A program made the position numbers and the translations under genes. Below are positions 1-9,117 of a stretch of 36,340 nucleotides of DNA, piece after piece. Below the pieces are notes generated by a model. It saw only the letters and a list, made by a program, of their open reading frames with translations, searched no databases and was not told the DNA's origin. Numbering within the stretch: position 1 is the first letter of the stretch; each line of letters opens with the position of its first letter. The DNA is from Stephanodiscus triporus (Eukaryota; Bacillariophyta; Thalassiosirophyceae; Thalassiosirales; Thalassiosiraceae), in the NCBI GenBank assembly GCA_036939755.1, contig JALLAZ010000017.1:1-36340 (forward strand), written 5' to 3'.

Positions 1-58
1 CGCGGTGAATTTGCCCCCAATTTGGGGGTGGTAAATTCGGGTCAAACGTACAGTACCT

Positions 59-66
59 CTCTAGAG
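59..66. promoter_or_regulatory. CTCTAGAG palindrome upstream of the UPF0301 gene
   Basis: The 8-bp palindrome CTCTAGAG lies about 80 bp before the ATG at 146. The same octamer occurs at 5028-5035, 5422-5429, 6602-6609 and 9093-9100. Three of the five copies lie within 90 bp upstream of a start codon on the same strand. A role as a cis-element is inferred from position only. Confidence 0.3.
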
Positions 67-145
67 TAGAGAGTATGGTACAGATTATTGAGATGTCCCC
101 CCATCCAAACACCCGCCCGGCCCCAGCAAGACGTCCTTCAGTAGA

Positions 146-907
146 ATGGGGCCACGACCGTCGTCGTCGACCGGTAGCGTCGTGATCCGCTCCCTCTACC
201 GCTCCCTCCTCAGGGCGTCGTATCCCTTCTCCCCCCCGTCCCCCTCGTCGTGCGCGTACGCCTCGCTGTTGCATCGGACCGGCGTCGCGCACGACTGGGA
301 GGGGTTCGTCGCCCGCGTGTCATCCTCCGAGGGTCGCGGGGATGCGTCGTCGTCGTCGTCGTCGTCGTCGCACGCGCTGCGAGGGGGGCGACCCACGACG
401 GACGACGACGACGACGACATCGACGACGACATCGACGACCGCCGGCGCGACGACGGCGGGGACGATCCCGAATTCGTACTTTTCCGTCACCTGCTCCGCG
501 AGATGTTCGCCGGGGGGGACGTCGCCGCCGATCATCGGGGGGGGCGGTGGCCGTGGGATACTAAGCCGAGCACGGGTGGAATGTCTTCGGGGTATTACGA
601 GGACAGGAGCCATGCGAGGCAGGTGCCTCTGATGAGATTCCCGTGCCAGATAAGGGGCGGCGGCGGACCGAGTCCGAGGGACCTGATACGCAGGGAATTC
701 CGCGCGCCGTCGTCGTTGTCGGCGTCGTCGTCGTCGTCGGCGACGACGACGACAGACCATCCCGACGCGCCCCGCGTCCTGGGGGGGACGACCTACCGTC
801 CACCCTCGTCGTACCTCGACGACGCGACGCGCGTACGTGCGGCCTTCCGCGCGCTCATGGAGCTGAATCGAAAGTTGGCGTGGGCCGAGCGGATGGGCTT
901 CCCCGCC

Positions 908-948
<41 letters not shown>

Positions 949-2434
949 TTCGCGGCGGGAATGGATAGAACGACGGGAACGTGGGAGGAGGAGGAGATCG
1001 GTCCAGGCCGCCGGGGGAGTGCGTCCCCTGCCGACGTTCGTCGGCGGGCCGAGGGGGTGGGCGTCCGACGACGGGTCGCCGACGTCCGCGGTCGAATCTC
1101 CCCCCCATACACGACAGGCCGCGACGACGACCCCGACGGTCGGCCACCGCCCTCGGCGCCGTCGCCAATTCAGCCCCGGCCTAGTCCCGACGATCGGGAG
1201 GGAGGTGGCGGCGGACGGCACAGACGTCAACGAGGGCCGCGGCGGAGGCGGCTGCGGAGGCGGAGGCGACGACGACGACCGCGATGCGGCGTCTCCGCTG
1301 AAACGCGGGACCTACCTCGTCGCGCATCCTCTCATGACAGGCTACTTCGCGAGGTCCGTCATCGTGATACTGGACCATACGGAGGAACTCCAGAGATCGT
1401 CCGACACCGAGGAGGGGGGGAAGGACGACGGCGGCGGCGGCGGGGGGGGCACGTACGGCCTGATCGTGAATCGGCTGGCACTGCAGCCGGAGATGGTCGA
1501 CCCCTCGCGACGGCAGCTGGATCTGCTCCGTCGGAATTGGGAGGAGAAGAGGTCCCGGCAGTCGGAGAGCGGCGGGGGGGACGACGTCGCGTACGGGACG
1601 TCAGTCCTATTGAGCGACGATTCACTCCCGATGGGGGTGTCGACGGCGGCTCAGTCCTCCGCGTCTCTCCGGGACGCGTCTCGATCCGTCGCGGACCACA
1701 ATATCCTGAGACCCATTTCCCTTGCGCAGGCGATAAACGCGGACGACCTCCCGCAGACGGTGCAACTGGCGTTCGGGGACGCGCCCGTGCGAGAGGGGGG
1801 TCCCGTGAACTTGAGCCTGCAGATGATACATCGCAGGGCACTGGAGAAGAAGGACGATCGCGACGATGCCCACGCCGTGGATCGCGGCGCGAATCACGGT
1901 CAGAATGGGGGGTCTGCGTCGAAAATTGGAGGCACGATTTTGGGGTACGAACGCGGCAAACCGAAAGATTCGGAGGATGCGATATATTTCGGCGGGGACG
2001 TGATGGAGGCGTCGTACGCGGTCCTCGACGGAACCAGCGATAGGGATGATTTTAGCTTCGTGATAGGAGCGGCGTGTTGGTCGCCCGGTCAGCTCGAACA
2101 CGAAATCGAACGCGGTTGCTGGCTGCCATTTTCCGGGCCGCCGACGATGGCGCTTACGGGGATGTGCGAGCACAACGACGTGCCGGAGTCAGAAAGTGAT
2201 TGCGAAAATTATGATAAGGGCACGAGGCTTTCTCAGTTCCCACCGAGGCCATCGAATCTCGCGAAGACAGAGTTTCGACAATCTAGCCAGCCGGTGACTA
2301 GGCCAGTCGGGGATCTTTGGTTGTCCGTCATGTGCGCCTTGGGTGAGGGCGAGGCAGACTTGGCGTTTATGACGCTGGACCAAAAAAATGTCACAGATGC
2401 ATTCGGCGATGCGTGTGATAATTTTGATAGGTGA
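146..2434 (+). CDS. LYR-motif N-terminus fused to UPF0301 (AlgH/DUF179) domain
   Basis: A 762-residue intronless reading frame. The C-terminal part (about residues 386-680) is a UPF0301/AlgH domain: RGTYLVAHPLMTGYF near 387, YGLIVNRL near 437, GGPV near 552, IYFGGDV near 613 and WSPGQLEHEIERGCWLP near 645. Bacterial members are only about 190 residues and their biochemical role is unsettled. The N-terminus has SLYRSLLRAS (L17-Y18-R19), resembling the start of mitochondrial LYR (Complex1_LYR) proteins. Helical blocks FVLFRHLLREMFAG and RVRAAFRALMELNRKLAW follow, separated by poly-Ser, poly-Asp and poly-Gly runs. The LYR start may imply mitochondrial location; this is inference. The first ATG was used because it places the LYR helix at the N-terminus. 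An AATAAA at 2460-2465 could serve as poly(A) signal. The UPF0301 call is strong; the LYR assignment is moderate. Confidence 0.85.
909..950. repeat. (CGT/TCG)n trinucleotide run
   Basis: An almost uninterrupted TCG run inside the UPF0301 gene encodes about 14 consecutive serines. Shorter runs of the same type lie at 346-371 (Ser), 401-436 (Asp) and 717-750. They are in-frame low-complexity expansions between conserved blocks and are likely to vary in length. Confidence 0.85.
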
Positions 2435-2502
2435 TTGATTTGCGATAATTTCGATGCCTAATAAAATTACAGCGATGCTATCACTGAATAATCTCCGGTG
2501 CA

Positions 2503-3661
2503 TCACATACCAAGCGACATTATTGCTTGTGACAATTCTTTGCTCAATCTGTGCATCGAAAGACCCATTATTGTGAAATAATCGCCCTCCAGTCGTTCCA
2601 CTGAAATGTAGCTAAGTATCATGTATTGAATTGGCACTATGAAAAACAACAACGAAAGTAACTCACCAAGTTGACCTCCTACTCCTTGAATTCCATAACT
2701 GCCTGCCTTGTCCATCGGTTCTCTTGTCGCTATGTATGACCGAATATCATTGTCTGCCAGATTGGCAAACTTGACGTTGGCCGTTTCGGTGAACGAAAAC
2801 ATGAGCTTCTCTCCATCATGCTCGCCCAAACCGACGGCATAGACAGCCACACCAGTGTGAACCTTGTGCCAACAGCCTGAGAGTCGCTTGATCATATCAA
2901 ATGCATCCGCATCATCTTTTGGCTTATTCACTTCGTGGATGGCGGGTGGGGAGAAGACAAAGAGCGACCGCCGGGTGAGATGTATATAGATCACAACGAA
3001 TAGCTCAAGGTGCTCCTGTACCTCTCTGTGTTGAAACAAACTCACTAATGAATCCATCCAAATCTACTATAGTGTCACACCCAATAATGAATGTCACTTT
3101 TTCGATTTGCGACATGGTAACGGCCATTGCATGGGCCTTCCTCTCCGCTAAGGTGCGTGCGTAATCCTGCGGTGGATAGTTCTTCTCTGCCAGTTCGATC
3201 TGCACCTCATCTTCATCGAGCGGAGACGGCTGCACTGTGTATCGCCCCGACAGTCCCATCATGTCCTGGCATTATTGACAAGGGACATTAGCATGTCTAT
3301 AAACATAATTGGGCGAAAAGATTGTGCAACATAATTGATAGACATCGTAAAAACTCACTAATATCTCTCGGCGTCTTGGACTCTGACTGGCCAATAGGAG
3401 TCTTACTTTAGACGATTCATCAGCGACTAATCCGATTTTCTGAATGTTGGAAAGTAAAAGTGATCCGTTGGCATGACCAACGTCGTCGGATGTCCCTGCG
3501 GGCATCATGCAGATAGCAGGATGGTGCAGGAGTTTTTGGACCGCCGCAGAATGCTTGAGTAATTCGGAGATGGGCGACCAGCTCGATACAATGGCGACGT
3601 GTAAGAAGAGTGTGCTGGATAGGACAAAGAGGTGGAGACGGATGCTATCTCTCGTGAACAT
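2503..3661 (-). CDS. Maf/HAM1-like nucleoside triphosphate pyrophosphatase
   Basis: Four exons on the minus strand: 3661-3359, 3265-3046, 2930-2667 and 2600-2503, giving 294 residues. All three introns (93, 115 and 66 bp) are GT-AG with GTGAGT donors. The Maf signature is complete: LLLASQSPRRREIL (residues 88-101), GCDTIVDLDG with Asp165, NKPKDDADAFDMIKRLSG, HTGVAVYAV, KAGSYGIQGVGGQL and the C-terminal GLSMHRLSKEL. Maf proteins hydrolyse non-canonical or modified nucleoside triphosphates to monophosphate and pyrophosphate. The N-terminus (MFTRDSIRLHLFVLSSTLFL) looks like a signal peptide, so secretory-route or plastid targeting is possible. An in-frame ATG at 3808 is the alternative start. 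It converges with the UPF0301 gene across only 68 bp. Splice joins were chosen because each restores the expected family sequence in phase. Confidence 0.9.
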
Positions 3662-4168
3662 GGCCGACGCAAAACGTAGGTAATCACAGCCATGCACCCT
3701 TAACGCGTGGGTGTGGGCTTTGTAGGGAGAAAAAGAGGATGGTACTATCTTTTCTACTCTAGTGTATGGTAGGTAATACGATAGGGCTTTGTGTATTAAT
3801 TCCGACATACACACTGTTCTGAGACCTTTCGAACCTCGGAGTCGTCTTGGCCCGGGGCGATGAGAGAGTGGTATGTTCTACGCGTGCCTGTACGCGACGG
3901 GCATTGCTGATGGCGAAAGTGTGAATAATGGTGTCCCCCCGAGGATGGGTTGGGTCAGGAAGAAGAAATCCATGTGATGTATCTAACAATGATATGCCTT
4001 CCCAGATTTTTGTGGAGGTTACATATTAACTTGATACTTATTCCGTATTAGCAGCAATGAATATTATTATCGTTAAATAATGTTAGACTATTAACCGAAA
4101 CAATTGTAGTTAACAAAACATCGTGCCTCATTTCTTCTTTGTAGCAAGCTCCCCAGTCTTATCTTGCT
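3662..4168. other. Intergenic region
   Basis: About 500 bp between the Maf start and the 3' end of the small secreted-protein gene. It is AT-rich near 4020-4130. The short ORFs here have no recognisable domain or plausible composition. It probably holds the Maf promoter and 5' leader. Confidence 0.5.
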
Positions 4169-4727
4169 CTAGGGACTGTTTTCAATGATAGCTTTTCCTT
4201 TTGAGTTCTCGAGAAAAGGATCATCTACCGCGGAAAACAAATTCTTTACGTCTTCATTGGTGCAGTTCTTACCCGTTGCAGTAACGAAAATCCCGGGGTT
4301 GGCTTTATAGCCTGTGCCGTTAGCAGCAATCTTTGCCGCCGTAAAAAACTTCGGGCATGGAACACATTCCGGCGACGTCAAGGTTCCTGAAGCAATCGCA
4401 ATCTTGAATTCCTTCTCTTCAAAAATGTAGAGGCAATCAATATCTCCACCATAGTATCCATTTTCATTTGGTTCAGCGGAGTTCAAAAATTTATCTTTAA
4501 GAATGCCCTTCACTACCCTATTTTTATATTTGTTCACAGCAAGGGAATAGCCTGCATCACAACCGGGTGGTAGTTCAATATCTTCACAATAGTTGGCATC
4601 AGATCCAACAATAGTTGGCATCAGATCCAACTACAAGGACACGCTCAATAACTTTTGGGCCACCAGCTCGAGCCTCAATGGTGGAAAAGGAAGCCGTGAG
4701 AGAGGTGAAGACAGCGAGAACCTTCAT
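4169..4727 (-). CDS. Small secreted Cys-containing protein, frame broken by a 22-bp duplication
   Basis: No known family recognised. The ATG at 4727 opens a signal-peptide-like N-terminus (MKVLAVFTSLTASFSTIEAR) followed by a short mature stretch. After codon 42 the frame meets TGA, because a 22-bp segment is tandemly duplicated at 4586-4631. Reading continues in the next frame for about 145 more codons to 4169. Both copies encode VGSDANY, each in its own frame, so a one-copy version would be a continuous 178-codon gene. The downstream part has about six cysteines (contexts NYCED, PPGCD, DIDCL, SPECVPCPK, KNCTN), consistent with a secreted disulfide-bonded protein. The break may be a real mutation, an allele or an assembly artefact. 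An ATG inside the second frame (at 4630) would drop the signal peptide. Confidence 0.6.
4586..4631. repeat. 22-bp perfect tandem duplication
   Basis: AATAGTTGGCATCAGATCCA is the start of the unit; the copies lie at 4588-4609 and 4610-4631, and period-22 identity extends to 4586. Since 22 is not a multiple of three, it shifts the reading frame of the minus-strand gene. Confidence 0.95.
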
Positions 4728-4825
4728 GCGGAGGAGAGAGGGAGAGAGATGTAACATCGCAGCGCGGCAGCAGCGGGTCAGAAAGTCGGTCTCTGGATGA
4801 TATGGCGAACGAACAACAGCATATT

Positions 4826-4974
4826 ATTTAAGACTGGTAAAGTTAAAAGGAGACATTGACTGTTTTGGCGGGAGCGTTTGACGAATTGCCGCAACCTTTC
4901 ACGGTCTGTCCGGTTTTATTTTTCGCTCCCGCCAAAACAGTCAATGTCTCCTTTTAACTTTACCAGTCTTATTT
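4826..4974. mobile_element. MITE-like foldback element with 47-bp perfect terminal inverted repeats
   Basis: Left arm 4830-4876 and right arm 4924-4970 are exact reverse complements (47 of 47; one more pair at 4829/4971). The outer ends read AAGACTGGTAAAG and CTTTACCAGTCTT; the inner ends read GGCGGGAGCG and CGCTCCCGCC. The 47-bp spacer holds no gene. The element is flanked by ATTT on both sides (4826-4829 and 4971-4974), a possible 4-bp target-site duplication, although this ATTT overlaps AT-rich sequence. It is non-autonomous and of unknown family. It could instead be a hairpin of other origin. Confidence 0.55.
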
Positions 4975-5370
4975 GTAAGGGTACCAACACTGTAACAGGT
5001 TCCCATGTATGGTACACCTCATACATACTCTAGAGTATATCGTAAGGGTAGTATCAATAGGGTTCCAATGTATCCTACACCTCATACAAACACAGCATAT
5101 TCGTAAGGGTATGTATCAACAGAGCTCCCATGGCACAACAAATATACTAATAAATATAATGGAGCATCCGCACACTTATTGTACCTCTTTATTTTCCTAC
5201 TGCGGTGGATGATTCGACTCCATTGTAGCTTTGACCAGGTAGCGGTTGTTGCGCAGCTTTCTGAAAATGAAATGAAAGTGACAGTTCTCTCTGGGTGATA
5301 TCGCGAACCGAACTACACAGCTTTTCGTTATGGTATCGACAGAGTTCCCATCCATGTACACCATACAAAT
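4975..5370. repeat. Degenerate dispersed repeat family, at least four partial units
   Basis: Related segments recur at about 4976-5027, 5041-5092, 5103-5135 and 5326-5368. Each has a core of the form GTAAGGGTA, then ATCAACAGG-like sequence, then GTTCCCATGTAT, then ACACCTCATACAAA. A second block, GATATCGCGAACCGAAC followed by ACAGC, at about 5296-5321 resembles 4797-4820 beside the inverted-repeat element. The units have no coding capacity. They could be decayed transposon ends or promoter-derived repeats. Confidence 0.5.
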
Positions 5371-5764
5371 CATGATAAAAATCAATACGCCTACCCACTC
5401 GTTTTCGTCTTCTCCGCCTCCCTCTAGAGAGTATGGATATTGCTCAAATGAACCGCCCCAGCCACCACCTTTGCGTGCTGTCAAGTTGCGTTCCCAGCCC
5501 CGGATTTGCCATAGGCGTCGTTGGTACTTCGCCCAGTCTCGCCCCTCCCACGCCCCATGTTTGTTTTCTTTTCCGAACTCTGCCTCGTGCGGCGTTCCAT
5601 ATCCTCGAATCCGAGCCGCAATATATATATATGTATACATATCATCGGGAGTGGCTCGGTCCCGTACTTTGCGCCAGATTTGTGTATCGTAAGCACAATC
5701 CGTAAAAAAATGATCACGCTCTCCCTCCCTCCCCTCGACCCTCTCCTCCTCCTCCTCCTCCTCC
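5371..5764. other. Intergenic region 3' of the dynactin p25 gene
   Basis: Nearly 400 bp with a short TA tract near 5621-5640 and a CTC run near 5739-5766. Several short overlapping ORFs occur on both strands, none with a domain. No gene is supported. Confidence 0.4.
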
Positions 5765-6502
5765 TCATTCTCCTCCCTTCAATCCACGTACAAAGTCGTG
5801 ATAATCCCGCACCCTCCCCTCCGCGAATTCCACACCCGCGCATTCCGGCAGGGATCCGACGATCATCCCCGTCGGATCGCCCCTAACCCTCGAGAAGGGA
5901 GGAACGATCGCGTCGGGCGGCAATATCGTGCCGTCCTCGACGAGGCAGCAATCGTGAACTTTCGTGCGCGACATCAGCACGCAATTCGATCCGATGTGCA
6001 CGCACGATCCGACGGATATGGAATTGATCACCGAGTCGCGCCCTATGTAGGTGTGGGAGCCGATGGCGACGGGGATCGCCCTCTCGTTCGAGCCCGGGGG
6101 AGGCGGCGCCGTCGTCGTGGACGGAGAAGACGAAGACGACGACGACGACGAAGAAGACGGAGACGACGGCAGCAGGGGATCGCTGGACCTAGGCACCACG
6201 CAGGGGGCGACGACGACTCCCTCGTCGAGGAAGGAGTATCGTCCGACGCTCATCGCGACGCCGTAATCGCCGCGCATGACTACGCCGCGGCGTATGACGG
6301 ACCTGCCGCCCGTCACGAGGTTGGCGGGGCCGTGGATCGTGGCATTCCGGGAGATGTAATTCTGGGCCGCGGTTCGGATGTAGTCGGACGATTTCTCGGG
6401 AGGAGGGGGAGGGGGAGGGGGAGGACGGTCGACGTCGTCTTTGTTGCTGCCGCCTTGTTCTGGCGGTGCCGACGAGGACGACGAGACGGACTCCATCATC
6501 AT
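5765..6502 (-). CDS. DCTN5: Dynactin subunit 5 (p25) homolog
   Basis: A 245-residue intronless frame. After a low-complexity N-terminus (Ser run, then nine prolines near 27-35) the p25 left-handed beta-helix starts: YIRTAAQNYISRNATIHGPA (41-60), RRGVVMRGDYGVAMSVGRY (71-89), GSHTYIGRDSVINSISVGS (148-166) and HIGSNCVLMSRTKVHDCC (169-186). The diagnostic C-terminus follows: ILPPDAIVPPFSRVRGDP and GSLPECAG. Repeated isoleucine-patch hexapeptides (VHIGSN, TYIGRD) fit the fold. p25 sits at the pointed end of dynactin and helps select cargo for dynein. A Ser/Pro-rich insertion of about 37 residues (104-140) splits the helix and is not part of the normal fold; human p25 is about 182 residues. Divergent from the GAPDH gene, 156 bp away. 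Confidence 0.9.
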   Translation of the reverse strand: MMMESVSSSSSAPPEQGGSNKDDVDRPPPPPPPPPEKSSDYIRTAAQNYISRNATIHGPANLVTGGRSVIRRGVVMRGDYGVAMSVGRYSFLDEGVVVAPCVVPRSSDPLLPSSPSSSSSSSSSSSPSTTTAPPPPGSNERAIPVAIGSHTYIGRDSVINSISVGSCVHIGSNCVLMSRTKVHDCCLVEDGTILPPDAIVPPFSRVRGDPTGMIVGSLPECAGVEFAEGRVRDYHDFVRGLKGGE

Positions 6503-6658
6503 GATGTTTTTGTTGTGTTGGTTTTAGTCTACTTACATGTTCCTACGTTTAATTGAAAGTACGTATGTATGAATCCCAAAGACAATAAAGAGAGAGATTA
6601 TCTCTAGAGATTAGAGGCATGTTCGATGTTCCCTTCCCTCACCACGCGCTGAAATAAA
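6503..6658. promoter_or_regulatory. Bidirectional promoter region, dynactin p25 / plastid GAPDH
   Basis: A 156-bp spacer between two divergent ATGs. It holds a palindromic ATCTCTAGAGAT (CTCTAGAG at 6602-6609) about 50 bp before the GAPDH start. The promoter role is inferred from the geometry. Confidence 0.45.
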
Positions 6659-7795
6659 ATGAAATTCTCCTCCGCCCTCGCCCTCGCCCTCGCCGCTGTC
6701 GGCTCCGCCTCGGCCTACTCCTTCTCCGGAACCTCGTTGAATGCCGTCATCCCCAACGGCGCCTCAATGTCCATGGCGACCGGCATGGGCGTCAACGGCT
6801 TCGGTCGAATCGGACGCCTTGTCACGCGCATCATGATAGAGGACGACGATTGCAAGCTGACCGCCATCAACGCCGGATCCGCCACGCCGGACTACATGGC
6901 CTACCAGTACAAGTACGACACGATACACGGCATCGCCAAGGGCACGGTCGAGATCGAGGAAGACTTCCTGATACTGAACGGCCGGAGGGTACAGACGTCG
7001 CGCTGTCGCGACCCGAGGGAGGTCGGGTGGGGATCCCTGGGGGCGCACTACGTCTGCGAGTCGACGGGGGTCTTCCTGACGAAGGAGAAGGCCCAGAGCA
7101 TCATCGACGGGGGCGCCAGGAAGGTCATATACTCGGCCCCCGCCAAGGACGACTCCCAGACCATCGTCATGGGCGTGAACACCGAGGAGTACGACGGGAC
7201 CGAGAACTTCGTCTCGTGCGCGTCGTGCACCACCAACGGCCTCGCGCCGATGGTCAAGGCCGTGCACGACGAGTTCGTTATCACCGAGGCCCTAATGACG
7301 ACCGTCCACGCCATGACCGCCACCCAGGCGGTGGTCGACTCCTCCAGCCGCAAGGACTGGCGTGGAGGACGCGCCGCGTCGGGAAACATCATCCCCTCCT
7401 CCACCGGCGCCGCGAGGGCCGTTACGAAGGTCATCCCCTCCCTGCAGGGCAAGCTCACCGGCATGGCCTTCCGCGTGCCCACCATCGACGTATCCGTCGT
7501 CGACCTGACCTGCAAGCTCCAGAGGGAGACTACCTACGAGGAGATATGCGCGGTGATCAAACGTAAGTCCGAGGGGGAGATGAGGGGCGTACTCGGGTAC
7601 TGCGACGAGCCGCTGGTGTCGACGGACTTCGAGAGCGATTCCCGCTCGTCGATATTCGACGCCGGGGCCGGGATCATGCTCAACCCCACGTTCGTCAAGC
7701 TCGTCGCGTGGTACGACAACGAGTGGGGCTACTCGTGCCGCGTCGTCGACCTGATGAAGCACGTCGCCGCCGTCGACGCCAGAGTTTCTGCCTAG
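6659..7795 (+). CDS. GAPC1: Plastid glyceraldehyde-3-phosphate dehydrogenase, GapC1-type
   Basis: A 378-residue intronless frame. The leader ([20 protein letters not shown]) is a signal peptide ending in a diatom-style Ala/aromatic cleavage motif and is followed by a short transit-like stretch. It points to a complex plastid and the Calvin cycle. The enzyme body starts at [10 protein letters not shown] (45-54). Catalytic Cys190 lies in SCASCTTNG (186-194) and His217 in VHAMTATQ. The phosphate-site [21 protein letters not shown] motif region (232-252) and the C-terminal [12 protein letters not shown] (351-362) are intact. The usual Asp after AIN is replaced (AINAGSA), which in this family often goes with NADP use. 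Around the active-site Cys, the common Asn-Ala-Ser-Cys and the second Cys are changed to Cys-Ala-Ser-Cys and Gly194. Strong GC-ending codon bias suggests high expression. The enzyme call is firm; the plastid location is inferred from the leader. Confidence 0.95.
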   Translation: MKFSSALALALAAVGSASAYSFSGTSLNAVIPNGASMSMATGMGVNGFGRIGRLVTRIMIEDDDCKLTAINAGSATPDYMAYQYKYDTIHGIAKGTVEIEEDFLILNGRRVQTSRCRDPREVGWGSLGAHYVCESTGVFLTKEKAQSIIDGGARKVIYSAPAKDDSQTIVMGVNTEEYDGTENFVSCASCTTNGLAPMVKAVHDEFVITEALMTTVHAMTATQAVVDSSSRKDWRGGRAASGNIIPSSTGAARAVTKVIPSLQGKLTGMAFRVPTIDVSVVDLTCKLQRETTYEEICAVIKRKSEGEMRGVLGYCDEPLVSTDFESDSRSSIFDAGAGIMLNPTFVKLVAWYDNEWGYSCRVVDLMKHVAAVDARVSA

Positions 7796-9117
7796 GTAGA
7801 AGAATATCTCAGGATCCAGAGGGAATGAGGACATTGTCGAGCCTGAACGCTTTCGATCTTTTGACGGCGTGTCATCATGACTTGTGTCGAGGGATAGTGT
7901 CAAAATGCGATGACCGGGATTGGTCGGAAGAGGAAGTATTCGGTCGAGAGCAAAAGATCGAGTTTTAGTTTTGAAATGTTGTGTTCCCATGAAGATCGCA
8001 CAGCGAGTTAGGATCAACATCCTCATGTAGTGGTCAAAAATACAACAAGATGAAAAAGGTGGGGGCGGTGTCATAGAAAGGGCTCCATAGCATTTTGTCG
8101 GGCGGCACCTTGCATACAGAAATGTACGACGTCGTCTGGCACCCTTGACAAGCCATCGAAATGGTCATTGCATACCTAAATTCCTCTGTGGTGCTTGAGG
8201 ATCGTTGTTAAAATAATAATCTGATGAAATGCCACCACCTCTGCTTTCAATATCTCTCTATCATCATAAACCCCCCAATATGCAAATTATGAGATTTTGG
8301 GTGAGGGCCAGACCGAGGCTCCGATCCAGCCAAGAAAAGATAAAAGAGAGAGAAAATCAGAAGATGCCGTCTGAAAACTAACAAAATCACAGTCTACGGA
8401 CGATTTAATACTGATTCCTAAAAATTGGGAGTCGAACTCAACGAGTTGCATGACCGACCCTATTCATAACCAGCAGCTCGTTTTTGGGTCAACGATCAGC
8501 CAGCGTACGAGTATTTCCTCATCACCGTCGATTGGAGCCACAAGCACCCGCCGGGGGGAATTGCAGTTGCGGACGACAGAGGTGAGAAGATCGGCTTTTC
8601 ATGACATCCTGCTCTGGGCGTGTCTTTTTGTGAGAGGCACAGTTGATATTGAAGCGTGGCACCACCTAGGTAGACTTTCGGCGACGACAGGTGGCATGTT
8701 GTGTCACCTGATCCGTCCACTAGAATTTGTCCACTAAAGAGGATTCAGAGATGCTGTTTCTCCGATCTATGTATATTGTTGACGACTGTAGAGCCTGTTT
8801 GTCTCATGGCATATGCTTTCCTTGACCAACGATTCCGACCGCAAATCACCTACACACAAGGAACAATGTTGAATGACATTTCCCCGGATTGTGGTAAAAA
8901 CGATTCTGAAAAACCCCTCCCGGTTCTTTAGAGCTGGGCCCCAAGACAAGGACAACTTGAGAACGAGAACACTCTTTAGAAGCTTCCGCCAGAAGATTCC
9001 AAGTTGAGAGGTAAATGAATTTAGTTTGAAGAACGGCCCAACAAGGCTCCTAGGCCATTTGTGGCCCTTTCCTTTTTTCCTGTGCAAGGTAACTCTAGAG
9101 TAACCCAGTACAACAAG
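7796..9117. other. Long intergenic region between GAPDH and the Nudix gene
   Basis: About 1.3 kb without a supported gene. ORFs of about 60-95 codons occur on both strands (e.g. 8450-8737) but have no domain and read like random translation. A GTTCGACTC stretch on the minus strand near 8429-8437 resembles a tRNA T-loop, but no cloverleaf can be built with confidence. The 3' end carries CTCTAGAG at 9093-9100, 18 bp before the Nudix ATG. Confidence 0.5.

Noticed and set aside
643..2043. 466-codon Arg/Gly-rich ORF in another frame of the UPF0301 gene
   Set aside because: A shadow of the real frame: poly-Val and poly-Arg runs come from the CGT repeats and no domain is present.
8423..8500. tRNA-like T-loop (GTTCGACTC, minus strand)
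   Set aside because: A D-arm and anticodon arm cannot be paired convincingly, and both the T-stem and acceptor stem need mismatches.
8450..8737. 95-codon plus-strand ORF
   Set aside because: No domain, no splice partners, and composition like the surrounding non-coding DNA.
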